The notes beneath the pieces are model-generated. The model was not told where the DNA came from and did no database searches. It was given only the letters and a program-made list of their open reading frames with translations. Position numbers and translations under genes: made by a program. From Gemmatimonadota bacterium (lineage in GTDB: Bacteria; Latescibacterota; UBA2968): 33,550 nucleotides of DNA. Positions within the stretch are counted from its first letter, which is position 1; each line of letters opens with the position of its first letter. Below are positions 1 to 7,631 of the stretch, one piece after another. The stretch covers positions 655,245 to 688,794 of the forward strand of contig PBWH01000006.1 of assembly GCA_002727195.1 (NCBI GenBank), written 5' to 3'.

Positions 1-345
1 GTGTTCATTGAGGAGGAAGTCCTCAACGTCGCCGGCGGCAAGGTCAAGACGGGTAAAGCAGGTGTCTCATACTTCGAGAAGATGGATGACGAAGGGGACC
101 TCAATCTCGATCTCGACTTCGAGGAGGACACGCCGATGGACGAGGCGGACCTCGAGGAAGCGGTGCGCGACCTGATCGATACAGCGCAGATCGCTGATGA
201 GGAAGTAGAAGAGGAGCGGCCGGGTGAAGCTGTCGCCAGGATGGCTTTCCTGAAGCAGCAGATGGACCAGGCGATCAAGGAAGAGCGGTATGAGGACGCC
301 GGTCAGCTGCGGGATGAGATCGATCGTATGGAGAAAGATGCGTAG
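1..345 (+). CDS. Bifunctional nuclease (DUF151)-UVR protein, 3' end only
   Basis: This is the C-terminal 114 residues of a gene whose 5' part lies outside the window. The opening residues (FIEEEVLNVAG) resemble the last strand and helix of the bifunctional nuclease (BFN/DUF151) domain, which in that family usually follows an alanine-proline pair. The GTG at base 1 is therefore probably an internal valine codon and not the start. An acidic linker (about residues 25-75, rich in Asp and Glu) leads to a C-terminal UVR motif (about residues 80-112, with the QxxMDxAIKEERYEDAxxLRDEI pattern), a helical hairpin used for protein contacts in UvrB, UvrC and McsA. The nuclease-domain assignment rests on about ten residues and is inference; the UVR motif is clear. 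A strong hairpin terminator follows 40 bases after the stop. Confidence 0.65.
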   Translation: MFIEEEVLNVAGGKVKTGKAGVSYFEKMDDEGDLNLDLDFEEDTPMDEADLEEAVRDLIDTAQIADEEVEEERPGEAVARMAFLKQQMDQAIKEERYEDAGQLRDEIDRMEKDA

Positions 346-385
346 GGGGAAGTCAAATCGTAAAAGGCAAAATGTAGAATGAAAA

Positions 386-422
386 GCCAGGTTACCCTGT
401 CAGGGGGCCTGGCCTTTTTTTT
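386..422 (+). terminator. Rho-independent terminator after the BFN/UVR gene
   Basis: GCCAGG (386-391) pairs with CCTGGC (408/409-413), with a further CCCTG/CAGGG pairing possible inside the loop, and a run of eight T follows at 415-422. It begins 40 bases after the stop codon. Confidence 0.8.
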
Positions 423-450
423 GTTGGTGAGCGGTTTGCCTGTCCAGCCT

Positions 451-501
451 TCACCCATTTCGCGTTCCGCGAAACTGCCCTCTCCCGCTAGCAGGAGAGG
501 G
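451..501 (+). repeat. Two-hairpin intergenic repeat, copy 1
   Basis: A TCACC box (451-455) is followed by hairpin 1, TTTCGCG (458-464) paired with CGCGAAA (468-474), and then hairpin 2, CCCTCTCC (478-485) paired with GGAGAGGG (494-501) around CGCTAGCA. The hairpin-2 end lies 17 bases behind the stop of the minus-strand aldo/keto reductase. On the plus strand it is followed by TTTT, so it could also act as a terminator. The 24 bases of hairpin 2 are identical to copy 2 at 4700-4723. Confidence 0.8.
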
Positions 502-518
502 TTTTCGTGTACGAGTAA

Positions 519-1283
519 CTAGGCTAATACGCCGGCGTGTTCTTCGACCCAGCCGACGTTTTCGTCGACTTGTTGTTTGCTGGTCATTCCGAGGGTGATC
601 GAGTCGATGGCAGGGAGGTCGAGGACGTAGTGGATGGCGTTGCGGACGTCGTGGTCGAGCTTGCCGGCGCCGACGACCTTCATCCCGTAGACGCCGATGC
701 CGTTGTCGTCCATCTCTTCCAGCACCCAGATGATTTCCTCCGGGGTGCCGTCCATGTTGTGACCGCCGTAGTTGATGCGGGCCAAGACAACTTCGACCCA
801 GTCTGATCGGGAAGCCTCTAAGAACGCGCCGTAGTCGTGACAGGAGACGCCGTGGGCGCGGATCTTGCCGGTTTCTTTTGCTTCGCTCAATGCGTCCATC
901 GCCCCACGACACTTGGTCGGCCAGTCGTCGCTTGACAGGCAGTGCATCAGGATGATGTCGACGCAGTCGGTCTGGAGTTCTGTCAGAAAGCGGTCGATGT
1001 CCGCTTTGGCGCCCTCGTAGTCACGAGATGTGGTCTTACTCGTGATCGTGACGTTGTCCCTGCCCACGATCTTACAGGCCTTGGCCACGTGGGGGTGACT
1101 GCCATACTGGTCGGCTGAATCCCAGAAGGTCACGCCTTTGTCGTATGCGTAGGCGAGGAGGTCTGCGAGTTCGTTGAGGCCCAGATCGGTCTGGTTGGAG
1201 CGACCGCCCCATCCGTTGGTACCGGTCCCGAAGCAGAGACTGGATACGTCGAGGTTGGCTTTTCCTAGGGTGCCTTTGTTCAT
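519..1283 (-). CDS. Aldo/keto reductase family protein
   Basis: A 254-residue NAD(P)H-dependent oxidoreductase of the aldo/keto reductase superfamily (TIM barrel), expected in the cytoplasm and acting on a carbonyl or sugar substrate that cannot be named. The catalytic tetrad is visible: Asp55 and Tyr60 in DSADQYG, Lys83 in TSKT and His114 in LMHC. The frame is open well upstream, but the ATG at 1283 is chosen because AAAGGAGAG lies 6-7 bases before it and the family's N-terminal pattern (LGKANLDVSSLCFGTG) begins right there. The protein is shorter than typical members (about 300-330 residues). A CACGGAGGA-type repeat sits 28 bases upstream of the start. It has no operon partner: the next gene is divergent. 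Confidence 0.85.
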   Translation of the reverse strand: MNKGTLGKANLDVSSLCFGTGTNGWGGRSNQTDLGLNELADLLAYAYDKGVTFWDSADQYGSHPHVAKACKIVGRDNVTITSKTTSRDYEGAKADIDRFLTELQTDCVDIILMHCLSSDDWPTKCRGAMDALSEAKETGKIRAHGVSCHDYGAFLEASRSDWVEVVLARINYGGHNMDGTPEEIIWVLEEMDDNGIGVYGMKVVGAGKLDHDVRNAIHYVLDLPAIDSITLGMTSKQQVDENVGWVEEHAGVLA

Positions 1284-1311
1284 GATTGCTCTCTCCTTTG
1301 GGAAGATCAGG

Positions 1312-1340
1312 GAACCACGGAGGACACAGAGGACACGGAG
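1312..1340. repeat. CACGGAGGA-type short-period repeat
   Basis: Imperfect 9-11 base units (CCACGGAGGA / CACAGAGGA / CACGGAG) lie in the 5' leader of the minus-strand aldo/keto reductase. A closely similar copy occupies the same kind of position at 5656-5690. The rest of the 276-base gap between the divergent genes at 1283 and 1560 shows no other clear element. Confidence 0.6.
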
Positions 1341-1559
1341 AGTTGGGTGCCTGCTGGAGGCCTGTGACCGAAATGACCATTGTAGTTTCCCTAAGTGAGC
1401 GGACTGCGCCTTCGACACATATCTGCTTCCTCTCTCTTGTATATTAGTGACTTCCTCCGTGGCCATCAAGCTGCAGGGAGTGGACTTCAACACTGAGAAC
1501 TTACTACTCGTCATTCTGAACTTGATTGTGCGTACACAGATGAAAAGGTCAGACACAAC

Positions 1560-2618
1560 ATGAAACTTGGCATGGTGGGCCTACCGCAGGTAGGTAAGAA
1601 GACGTTGTTCGAGCTGTTGACCGGAGTGTCGCCGGGAATGGACCGGCCATTGCCCGGGCTGGCGGATGTGCGAGATCAGCGGTTCGATAAGCTTGTGGAC
1701 ATGTATAGCCCGAAGAAGATAACGCCGGCGCAGATCGATTTCGTGATGCTGCCGGATATGGATACGCAGGCGGAGAGGAATCGTGAGCTGTTCCAGCACC
1801 TCGAGCGGGTCGACGTGATCTGTTACGTGGCGCGCGCGTTCGAAGACGATACCGTGTTCCACGTCGATGGCGATGTGAGTTCTGAGCGCGACATCAACAC
1901 GTTTGCCGAAGAGCTGGAGCTTGGCGACCTGATTTTTATCGAGAAGCGCCTCGAGCGGATCGAGAAGGAGGTCGGTCGCAAGATAGAGACGGCCGTGGCC
2001 GACAAGGAACGCGATCTGCTGACGCGGATGAAAGACTACCTCGAGGATGGGCGGACGCTGGTCTCGTTCACGTTGACGGAAGAGGAAGAGCGGATCATCG
2101 GGAGCTACCCGTTTCTGACCCGTAAACCCGTCGTGGTGGTTCTGAATGTGGGCGAAGGAGAGATCGGGGATGAAGGGCTGGTCGCTCAGCTGTCAGAGGA
2201 ACACGCGTCCCGAAGCTACCGACTGATCGCCATTTCGGCCCAGGTCGAGCAGGAAATCTCGCAGCTCGATGATGAGGAGAGGTCTGCATTCCTGGAAGAT
2301 CTCGGCATCGAGTCGGCAGCCATCGACCGCCTGACGCTGTTATGCTACGAGACATTGGGACTGATTTCGTTTTTTACGGTCGGGGAGGATGAGGTCCGGG
2401 CGTGGACGATTCGGAACGGCTCGAAGGCGCCGCAGGCCGGGCGGGCGATTCACCAGGATATCGAACGTGGGTTCATTCGGTCAGAGGTGATGCGGTATGA
2501 TGAGTTGATCGAGCTCGGCAGTGAGCAGAAGGTGAAAGAGGCGGGGAAGCTGACGCAGAAGGGGAAGGATCACGTGGTGGAGGATGGGGAGATTCACCAT
2601 TTCCTGTTCAAGGTATAA
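1560..2618 (+). CDS. YchF/OLA1-type P-loop protein with degenerate GTPase motifs
   Basis: A 352-residue member of the YchF/OLA1 family (Obg-related ATPases of ribosome and stress physiology), recognised mainly by its C-terminal TGS/DUF933 domain: VRAWTI, KAPQAGRAIHQDIERGFIR, and the ending GKDHVVEDGEIHHFLFKV, all close to the family consensus. The YchF-specific NxxE motif is kept (Asn196-Glu199). The P-loop, however, reads GLPQVGKKT (residues 7-15), with Lys in place of the Ser/Thr that binds magnesium, and the switch II DxxG segment with its glycine-rich loop is replaced by LPDMDTQAERN (about 64-74). It may be a catalytically altered paralogue of the housekeeping YchF, which would be encoded elsewhere. 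The ATG at 1560 has AAAAGG upstream. It stands alone between non-coding stretches. Confidence 0.85.
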   Translation: MKLGMVGLPQVGKKTLFELLTGVSPGMDRPLPGLADVRDQRFDKLVDMYSPKKITPAQIDFVMLPDMDTQAERNRELFQHLERVDVICYVARAFEDDTVFHVDGDVSSERDINTFAEELELGDLIFIEKRLERIEKEVGRKIETAVADKERDLLTRMKDYLEDGRTLVSFTLTEEEERIIGSYPFLTRKPVVVVLNVGEGEIGDEGLVAQLSEEHASRSYRLIAISAQVEQEISQLDDEERSAFLEDLGIESAAIDRLTLLCYETLGLISFFTVGEDEVRAWTIRNGSKAPQAGRAIHQDIERGFIRSEVMRYDELIELGSEQKVKEAGKLTQKGKDHVVEDGEIHHFLFKV

Positions 2619-2639
2619 GGCGTTAACGGGATCGTAGTC

Positions 2640-2676
2640 CAAAGTCAAATGTCAAAAGTTAAAGGCCAAAATTGAG
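2640..2676. repeat. AT-rich GTCAAA-type repeat tract
   Basis: A purine- and A-rich tract (AAAGTCAAATGTCAAAAG, then AAAGGCCAAAATTG) immediately follows the YchF-like gene. Related tracts occur at 352-386 and 3077-3102. A 7-bp inverted repeat (GCTGTCT 2678-2684 / AGACAGC 2699-2705) follows it without a T-run. Confidence 0.4.
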
Positions 2677-2710
2677 GCTGTCTGCGTGTGACGTTATGAG
2701 ACAGCTGTAG

Positions 2711-3073
2711 CGATTGATTTATATCCTGTGGTGGATAGACGTGTACCAGATCTGTGTTTTGGGTCTGGCACATCTTAATGAATATGGTGGCGTGCACGTC
2801 GGGGGGATGTCGAACAAGACGATGGAACTTCTGGCCGTTCAGCGTGCTGCGAACAGAAACGGACTTTACACGACACCAGCAGACCTGTAGGCATATGACC
2901 GCAAGAAGGAGTGTCAGTAGAGTTTCGGCGTCTACTGTGTCGTTCGTATGTCGATGCTGGCAGATCACCCGTTTTGGTTTCTGGCGAGAGAAATAGGGAT
3001 CGGGGGACGGTGGACTGAAGTGGGGGGAGAGAAGAGCGAGGAGTTTGTGGGGATCGAGACGGCGGTGGCTTAG
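2711..3073 (+). pseudogene. Possible decayed gene of unknown family, two in-frame amber codons
   Basis: One plus-strand frame across this otherwise empty gap gives protein-like sequence (for example HLNEYGGVHVGGMSNKT and HPFWFLAREIGIGGRW), interrupted by TAG at 2888 and TAG at 2918 and ending at TAG 3071. Another TAG at 2708 closes the frame upstream. I do not recognise the family. The composition looks more protein-like than the other frames, and several genes in this window are visibly decayed, so a remnant is plausible. Chance cannot be excluded. Confidence 0.3.
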
Positions 3074-3116
3074 GGAAGTCAAAATGGGAAATAAAAATTA
3101 AGGACCCTGCGTCAAC

Positions 3117-3144
3117 TTGACAGCTATTAAGAGCCCGGTATATT
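3117..3144 (+). promoter_or_regulatory. Sigma-70-type promoter of the nitroreductase gene
   Basis: TTGACA at 3117-3122 and TATATT at 3139-3144 are separated by 16 bases, about 40 bases upstream of the start codon. An AGGAGG-like site (GGAGGT, 3175-3180) follows. Confidence 0.65.
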
Positions 3145-3185
3145 CGGCGGCGATACTATAGTTTCCGAATGATCGGAGGTGTTTG

Positions 3186-3755
3186 ATGGATGTTCTCGAA
3201 GCGATTGAATCACGCCGAAGCGTGTTCAAGTTTAAGCCGGAGCCCGTGGCGAACGATGTGATCGAACGGGTGTTCTCGTATGGGCGATGGGCGCAGAACC
3301 ATCATTTGACTGAGCCGTGGCGATTTGTTGTGTTGGGTCCGGAGACCAAGGAGACACTGGCGAAGCGATACGCGGAGATTCAGCGGGCGAAAGCCGCAGA
3401 TGATGCGGATGATTTGGCGAAGCAGGCGCTCGCCGATGCCGGATACGCGAAGTTTTACTCGAAGCCGACGATCGTGGCGGTCTCGTGCGTTCAGGATGGA
3501 GACGAGATCAAGAATCGTGAAGACTATGCGGCTGCGTGTTGTGCGATGCAGAACATCGCGCTGGCGGGGTGGGCGCAAGGCGTGGGGATGCAGTGGACTA
3601 CTGGACCCGTGACCTTGGAAACCGAAACGTACAAACTCCTCGGGATCGATCAGGGGGCGGAATACATTATTGGGTTTATGTATATGGGGTATCCGGAGGA
3701 GATCAAAGACGGGAGCAGGAAAGAACTGGGTGAGGTTCTTCGGTATACGGAGTAG
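3186..3755 (+). CDS. Nitroreductase family FMN oxidoreductase
   Basis: A 189-residue flavoprotein of the nitroreductase family, which uses FMN and NAD(P)H to reduce nitro compounds, quinones or similar acceptors; the physiological substrate is unknown. Family marks are the N-terminal AIESRRSVFKFKPEPV (the SRRS-x-[RK] FMN-phosphate segment), the W-x-F-V-V-L strand around residue 45, and a C-terminal half with AACCAMQNIALAGWAQGVGMQW and the closing IIGFMYMGYP strand. The ATG at 3186 lies five bases behind GGAGGT, a better spacing than the in-frame TTG three bases earlier. It has its own promoter and terminator, so it is probably monocistronic. Confidence 0.9.
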   Translation: MDVLEAIESRRSVFKFKPEPVANDVIERVFSYGRWAQNHHLTEPWRFVVLGPETKETLAKRYAEIQRAKAADDADDLAKQALADAGYAKFYSKPTIVAVSCVQDGDEIKNREDYAAACCAMQNIALAGWAQGVGMQWTTGPVTLETETYKLLGIDQGAEYIIGFMYMGYPEEIKDGSRKELGEVLRYTE

Positions 3756-3801
3756 GAAAGGCCTTCCAGGCTCCAAGTTTCAGAGAGAACCCAAATAGAT
3801 G

Positions 3802-3837
3802 AGGCCCTGTCAGCTAGTTTTCGGGCAGGGCCTTCTT
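3802..3837 (+). terminator. Rho-independent terminator after the nitroreductase gene
   Basis: AGGCCCTG (3802-3809) pairs perfectly with CAGGGCCT (3826-3833), followed by the short T-rich tail TCTT. It lies between convergent genes, 46 bases after the nitroreductase stop. Confidence 0.7.
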
Positions 3838-3882
3838 GTGTACATCGGAGCAACCGAATCTCGGATCTCGAATTTCGAAGGA

Positions 3883-4533
3883 TCAGGCTGCGACGGATTC
3901 GGTGTGTTCTTCCAGCCAAACTTTGAGAGGTAGGTCTTCGTCTTTTGGGGTGAAGTAGCCGTTGCAGTTGGTGCCGTCACCCAGGAGGTGCCGGCGCATG
4001 GGGTCGCAGGCCAGGAAGAAATCCGGGCGGATGGTGGTGTCGTTTTTGGTGCGGATCCAGCGGTAGCCATAGCCGTAAAAGAGGACCTTATGCACGATCG
4101 ACGAGTGGTTGTAGGACCGTGTGTGCCAGAGACGGCGGTCGAAGAAGATGGCGTCGCCGCGGTTGACGCAGACAGGGATGCAGCCGTCAGGATTCTTGTC
4201 TTCGTACTTCTGGAGGTTGCCTTCCAGGTGGCCGCCTGGGACGACATAGAAGTTGCCACGAACCTCTTCAGGCACGTCGCTGAGGAAGTAGCCGATCTTG
4301 AGGCTAATCCTCGGACCAGGAGAGACCTTGGTGTTGCGGTTGACGCGTCCGCTGCCCTGGTGGAAGCCGAGCGGGGTTTTCATCGGTTCCGAGGCTTCGG
4401 CTTCCTGAGGGGTGACGCCCAGATGGGAGTGATAGAGGTAGATGTTCCAGCCCGTGATCGACCAGACGGCTGGGAAGGCCTTCGGGTGATCGAGCAGATC
4501 AATGAGCGACTGGTCGCAGCCGAGTTCACCGTG
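3883..4533 (-). pseudogene. PhyH-family dioxygenase, 5'-truncated and active site altered
   Basis: Reads as the middle and C-terminal part of a phytanoyl-CoA dioxygenase (PhyH) family protein, an Fe(II)/2-oxoglutarate oxygenase. An ATG at 4383 would give only 166 residues. The same frame continues upstream with good family sequence (LLDHPKAFPAVWSITGWN, then IYLYHSHLGVTPQ) to a TAA at 4534-4536, with no usable start in between, so roughly the first third of the usual 250-300 residues is gone. The metal-binding HxD motif reads His-Gln-Gly (GFHQGSGR; codon GGC where GAC would give Asp), while the distal His (RRLWH) and the GNFYVVPGGHL region remain. Loss of the N-terminus and of the iron ligand together indicate a decayed gene. 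No shifted N-terminal half could be read upstream. Confidence 0.75.
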
Positions 4534-4670
4534 TTAGGCCCGCAGAAGCCGTTGGCGTAGGCGGGAGTTACCTCTTAGGGCTAGTTAGATGGTGGTTAAC
4601 TGAAAGGTCGGCGTTAGTCAGGTCGTATCGAAGGGCGAACGGCCATCCCGTGCCGTCCGCTGCCAAGCTC

Positions 4671-4723
4671 TCACCCGACCTCGACAGCGTCGAGCCCTGC
4701 CCTCTCCCGCTAGCAGGAGAGGG
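4671..4723 (+). repeat. Two-hairpin intergenic repeat, copy 2
   Basis: TCACC (4671-4675), hairpin 1 CTCGAC (4680-4685) / GTCGAG (4689-4694), then hairpin 2 CCCTCTCC (4700-4707) / GGAGAGGG (4716-4723). Hairpin 1 differs completely in sequence from copy 1 but pairs perfectly at the same place. The element ends 14 bases behind the stop of the minus-strand gene at 4738. The rest of 4537-4737 holds only a partial CGAAGGGCGA repeat (about 4629-4638). Confidence 0.8.
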
Positions 4724-4737
4724 TTCTTCTATACGGG

Positions 4738-5637
4738 TCAGCTATTCGTTCTCGCCTCTACCCCCGCCATATCCTCCAGCACCGTCAGCAAACCGGAGTG
4801 GTCAAGTTCACCTCGATCCTTTACCAGCGCGGTGTTGAACAGCTCGTGCACAACACTCGTGACCGGGATCGGAACCTCGTAATCGGCACCCGTCTGCTTG
4901 ACGATGTTGAGGTCCTTCATGTGCAGACGGATTCGGAAGCCGGGGTCGAAGTCGCCGTTGACCATCCGTTCGCCGCGGTTTTCGAGCACGCCGCAACGGG
5001 CGAGACCGCCACTGAGGACCTGGACGATCTTGAGCGGATCGACGCCGGCTTTGGCACCGACGACGAGGGCTTCGCTGACCCCGGCGATCGTGACGGCGAC
5101 GAGGATCTGGTTGCAGGCTTTGGCGGTCTGGCCGGATCCGAGTGGACCACAGAGAACGCCACCGTTTCCGAGGACGTCGAAGATCGGCTTGATCCGGTCA
5201 TACGTGCCCTGATCGCCTCCCGCCATGATCGAAAGCGTCGCATTGACGGCACCGACGTCGCCACCGCTGACGGGCGCGTCGATACACGAGACGCCCTTCT
5301 CACCCAGCGCCTCACCCACTTTGACGGCTACGGCCGGCGCGATGGTGCTCATATCTATGTGTACCATCCCGTCGCGAACGCCGTGAATCAGGCCGTTATC
5401 TCCCAGACAGACCGCTTCGACATCCGGTGAGTCCGGCAGCATCGTGATTACTACGTCGCTGTTTTCGGCGACTTCCTTCGGCGAATGCGCTTCCTGCGTG
5501 CCCTTGTCGACGAGTTCATCCACCGCTTCCCGGCTGCGGTTGTGGACGACGAGCGAGTAACCGTCGTTGATCAGGTGGCCGGCCATGGGCTTGCCCATGA
5601 TGCCGAGTCCAATGAATCCGATTCTTGGTTTATCCAT
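4738..5637 (-). CDS. Beta-hydroxyacid dehydrogenase (GarR / 3-hydroxyisobutyrate dehydrogenase family)
   Basis: A 299-residue NAD(P)-dependent dehydrogenase of the 3-hydroxyisobutyrate / tartronate-semialdehyde reductase family. The N-terminal Rossmann domain opens with GFIGLGIMGKPM. The substrate-binding DAPVSGGDVGA stretch follows near residue 120, and the catalytic lysine lies in GQTAKACNQ (about 170). The C-terminal all-helical domain is complete. Closest in feel to 2-hydroxy-3-oxopropionate reductase (GarR), but the substrate cannot be fixed from sequence. The ATG at 5637 is preceded by CAGGAG at good spacing. A CACGGAGGA-type repeat lies just upstream and a two-hairpin repeat just downstream. 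It appears monocistronic. A second, broken member of this family lies at 12486-13288. Confidence 0.85.
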   Translation of the reverse strand: MDKPRIGFIGLGIMGKPMAGHLINDGYSLVVHNRSREAVDELVDKGTQEAHSPKEVAENSDVVITMLPDSPDVEAVCLGDNGLIHGVRDGMVHIDMSTIAPAVAVKVGEALGEKGVSCIDAPVSGGDVGAVNATLSIMAGGDQGTYDRIKPIFDVLGNGGVLCGPLGSGQTAKACNQILVAVTIAGVSEALVVGAKAGVDPLKIVQVLSGGLARCGVLENRGERMVNGDFDPGFRIRLHMKDLNIVKQTGADYEVPIPVTSVVHELFNTALVKDRGELDHSGLLTVLEDMAGVEARTNS

Positions 5638-5655
5638 TCTGTGCTCCTGAGCTAT

Positions 5656-5698
5656 GGAACCACGGAGGACACGGATGGCACGGAGGGCCTTCTCCGTG
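5656..5698. repeat. CACGGAGGA-type repeat in the 5' leader
   Basis: GGAACCACGGAGGACACGGA begins 18 bases upstream of the start codon of the minus-strand dehydrogenase and matches the copy at 1312-1340. A hairpin CACGGAG (5679-5685) / CTCCGTG (5692-5698) closes it. Nothing else is recognisable in 5699-5860. Confidence 0.6.
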
Positions 5699-5860
5699 AG
5701 CCGCGCAGCTACGAGGTCGAGTGACTGTAAAGTGGATCGGGGCGGAATTTAGGGGGGAGGAAGAAATGGGACAAGGAGATTGGGCGTATGGCTGGATAGC
5801 GAGCAGGGGATAGAGCATCCAACGGCCTGTTCCTGATTCATCGTGGGATTCGCCGGTGGG

Positions 5861-6691
5861 TTACTCTGCGAACAGGGGGAGCGTGGAGGCAGGAACGATC
5901 CCGTGTGATACGGCTCTCTGGATGAGATCCTCGATGGCGGCTTCGCCGTCCGAGCCGTAGTCGACTGAGTATTCGTTCACATAGAGGTCGATGTGCTGCT
6001 GCATCACGGACTCATCCATTTCCTGGGCGTGTTCACGGATATACGGCTTGACCACGTCTGGGTTCGCGTAGGCGTAGTCGACGCTCGCCTTGAGCGAGGC
6101 ATCGATCCGGTTGATCCGCTCAATACCGAGATCACGGCGGGCGAGGATTCCCCCGAGCGGGATCGGGCGATCGGTGGTCTCTTCCCACCACTCGCCGAGG
6201 TCAATCACCTTGCTGAGGCCGTACTCGGGGTAGGTGAAGCGGCTCTCGTGGATGATCACGCCGGCGTCGACAGAACCGGATTCGCAGGCCGGCATGATCT
6301 CGTGGAAGGGCATCACGACGAAGTTGCTCAGGTCCGGCGAGTGCAGGCGAAGGAGTAGCGCTGCGGTGGTGAGTTCGCCGGGGATCGCGACCCGTTTGCC
6401 GGACAGGGCATCTGGTTGAAAGGCTTCCTTCGCTATGACGATCGGGCCACATCCCCTTCCCAGTGCACCACCTGAATGGAGCAGACAGTATCGCTCGCGC
6501 AGGTGGGCGAAGGCGTGGAAGGAGATCTTGGTCATGTCCAACTGGCCGTCGACGGCGAGGCGATTGAGTGTCTCGATGTCCTCGAGGACCTCTTTCACCT
6601 CCGGGGCGCCTTCTATCTTGCCATGTACCAGCCCGTAGAAAATGAAGGTGTCGTTTGGGCAGGGCGAGTAGCCGAGGGCTATTGGGTTCAC
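5861..6691 (-). CDS. mqnD: 1,4-dihydroxy-6-naphthoate synthase (futalosine pathway)
   Basis: MqnD converts cyclic de-hypoxanthine futalosine into 1,4-dihydroxy-6-naphthoate, a late step of the futalosine route to menaquinone, in the cytoplasm. The 276-residue protein has the family signature GYSPCPNDTFIF at residues 8-19, the segment LDMTKISFHAF, and the periplasmic-binding-protein-like fold pattern IPGELTTAALLLRL followed by MPFHEIMPACESGSVDAGVIIHESR, matching MqnD over its full length. The start is GTG at 6691, with a weak AGGA about ten bases upstream. It lies 67 bases downstream of mqnB on the same strand, so the two are probably cotranscribed. mqnA, mqnC and mqnE are not in the window. 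Confidence 0.93.
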   Translation of the reverse strand: MNPIALGYSPCPNDTFIFYGLVHGKIEGAPEVKEVLEDIETLNRLAVDGQLDMTKISFHAFAHLRERYCLLHSGGALGRGCGPIVIAKEAFQPDALSGKRVAIPGELTTAALLLRLHSPDLSNFVVMPFHEIMPACESGSVDAGVIIHESRFTYPEYGLSKVIDLGEWWEETTDRPIPLGGILARRDLGIERINRIDASLKASVDYAYANPDVVKPYIREHAQEMDESVMQQHIDLYVNEYSVDYGSDGEAAIEDLIQRAVSHGIVPASTLPLFAE

Positions 6692-6758
6692 GTGTATGGT
6701 ATCCTATTCTGGTAGAGGCTGTCTTCAGGGCGAGGGTGGAGAGCAACCCAGGCCTAGG

Positions 6759-7499
6759 CTAGCTCTGCTGTATGAGTTCCAGGGCAGCGGATTGGGCGAT
6801 TCGGGTGGCGGCGGGGATGTCCCAGCGGGAGAGGTCACGTTTTTCGACGATGTTGCTGATCCCTCTGACTTCGCAGAAGGGGATTTGATAGAGGCGACAG
6901 ACGTGAGCCGCTGCTGCACCTTCCATATTCTCGCAGAGCGCACCAAAACGGGCGTTGAACTCGGCAGCCCGTTGGTCTGTGCCTGTCACATTCTGTACGG
7001 TCAGGAAGGCACCGACCTTTGACTGGCGCCTCTCCCGATCGGCTACTGTGTTGCCGGCGGTCGCAGCGCTTTCTGTCAGAGCTGGGTCGAGACGTATTCG
7101 GTTGAATAGCGGGGGATCCTCCTGGATCAGGGGGATGCCGATGGTTTCGCCGCCTGACCATCCCGTTTCCGAAACCACACCGAAATCTCCCTGGATCTCT
7201 TCAGAGGCGATGGCCAGGTCGCCGACGACTAGGCCGCTGGTTGGGAAAGCACCGCCGATACCTACTTGCAGGACCTGGCTGACACGCTGAGTTTCCAGGA
7301 AGGCGGTCAGGGCCTGCGCGGTATTGACCGCTCCGATTCCAGTCTCCGCGATCGCCACTCTGCGGCCAAAGATCTGCCCGAACACGACTTTCCTGCGGCC
7401 CAGCACGGTCGGCTCGAGTCCACCCGTCGCCTCGAGGAGGACTTCCTGCTCTGGTACAGTCGCAGTGACGATCACGTAGTCGATATTCGAGCTTTCCAC
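6759..7499 (-). CDS. mqnB: Futalosine hydrolase
   Basis: MqnB removes hypoxanthine from futalosine to give dehypoxanthine futalosine, the step before MqnC and MqnD in menaquinone synthesis. The 246-residue protein belongs to the nucleoside phosphorylase / MTAN superfamily: TGIGAVNTAQAL (about residues 53-64), QVGIGGAFP (about 78-86), then the purine- and ribose-binding ENMEGAAAAHVC and the MqnB-typical ending VRGISNIVEKRDLSRWDIPAA. That ending, together with mqnD next door, separates it from MTA/SAH nucleosidase. The start is GTG at 7499. The region between it and nagA on the other strand (7500-7631) must hold divergent promoters, but no clear box was seen. Confidence 0.92.
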   Translation of the reverse strand: MESSNIDYVIVTATVPEQEVLLEATGGLEPTVLGRRKVVFGQIFGRRVAIAETGIGAVNTAQALTAFLETQRVSQVLQVGIGGAFPTSGLVVGDLAIASEEIQGDFGVVSETGWSGGETIGIPLIQEDPPLFNRIRLDPALTESAATAGNTVADRERRQSKVGAFLTVQNVTGTDQRAAEFNARFGALCENMEGAAAAHVCRLYQIPFCEVRGISNIVEKRDLSRWDIPAATRIAQSAALELIQQS

Positions 7500-7631
7500 T
7501 TGATCCGTTCCGCCCTTTGTTCGTTTTTCCGTGGCCAGTCAAGCTCTGTCGGGCAATCGGCTAGAAAGATATGGCTGGGGATGTCTATTACCAAGGCCTT
7601 GGGATGTCTGATTATTCGGATTGAGGATATT

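Noticed and set aside
2645..3082. 145-codon minus-strand open frame in the gap before the nitroreductase gene
   Set aside because: It would need a TTG start without ribosome site, has low-complexity residue content and no recognisable motif. The plus-strand frame across it looks more protein-like.
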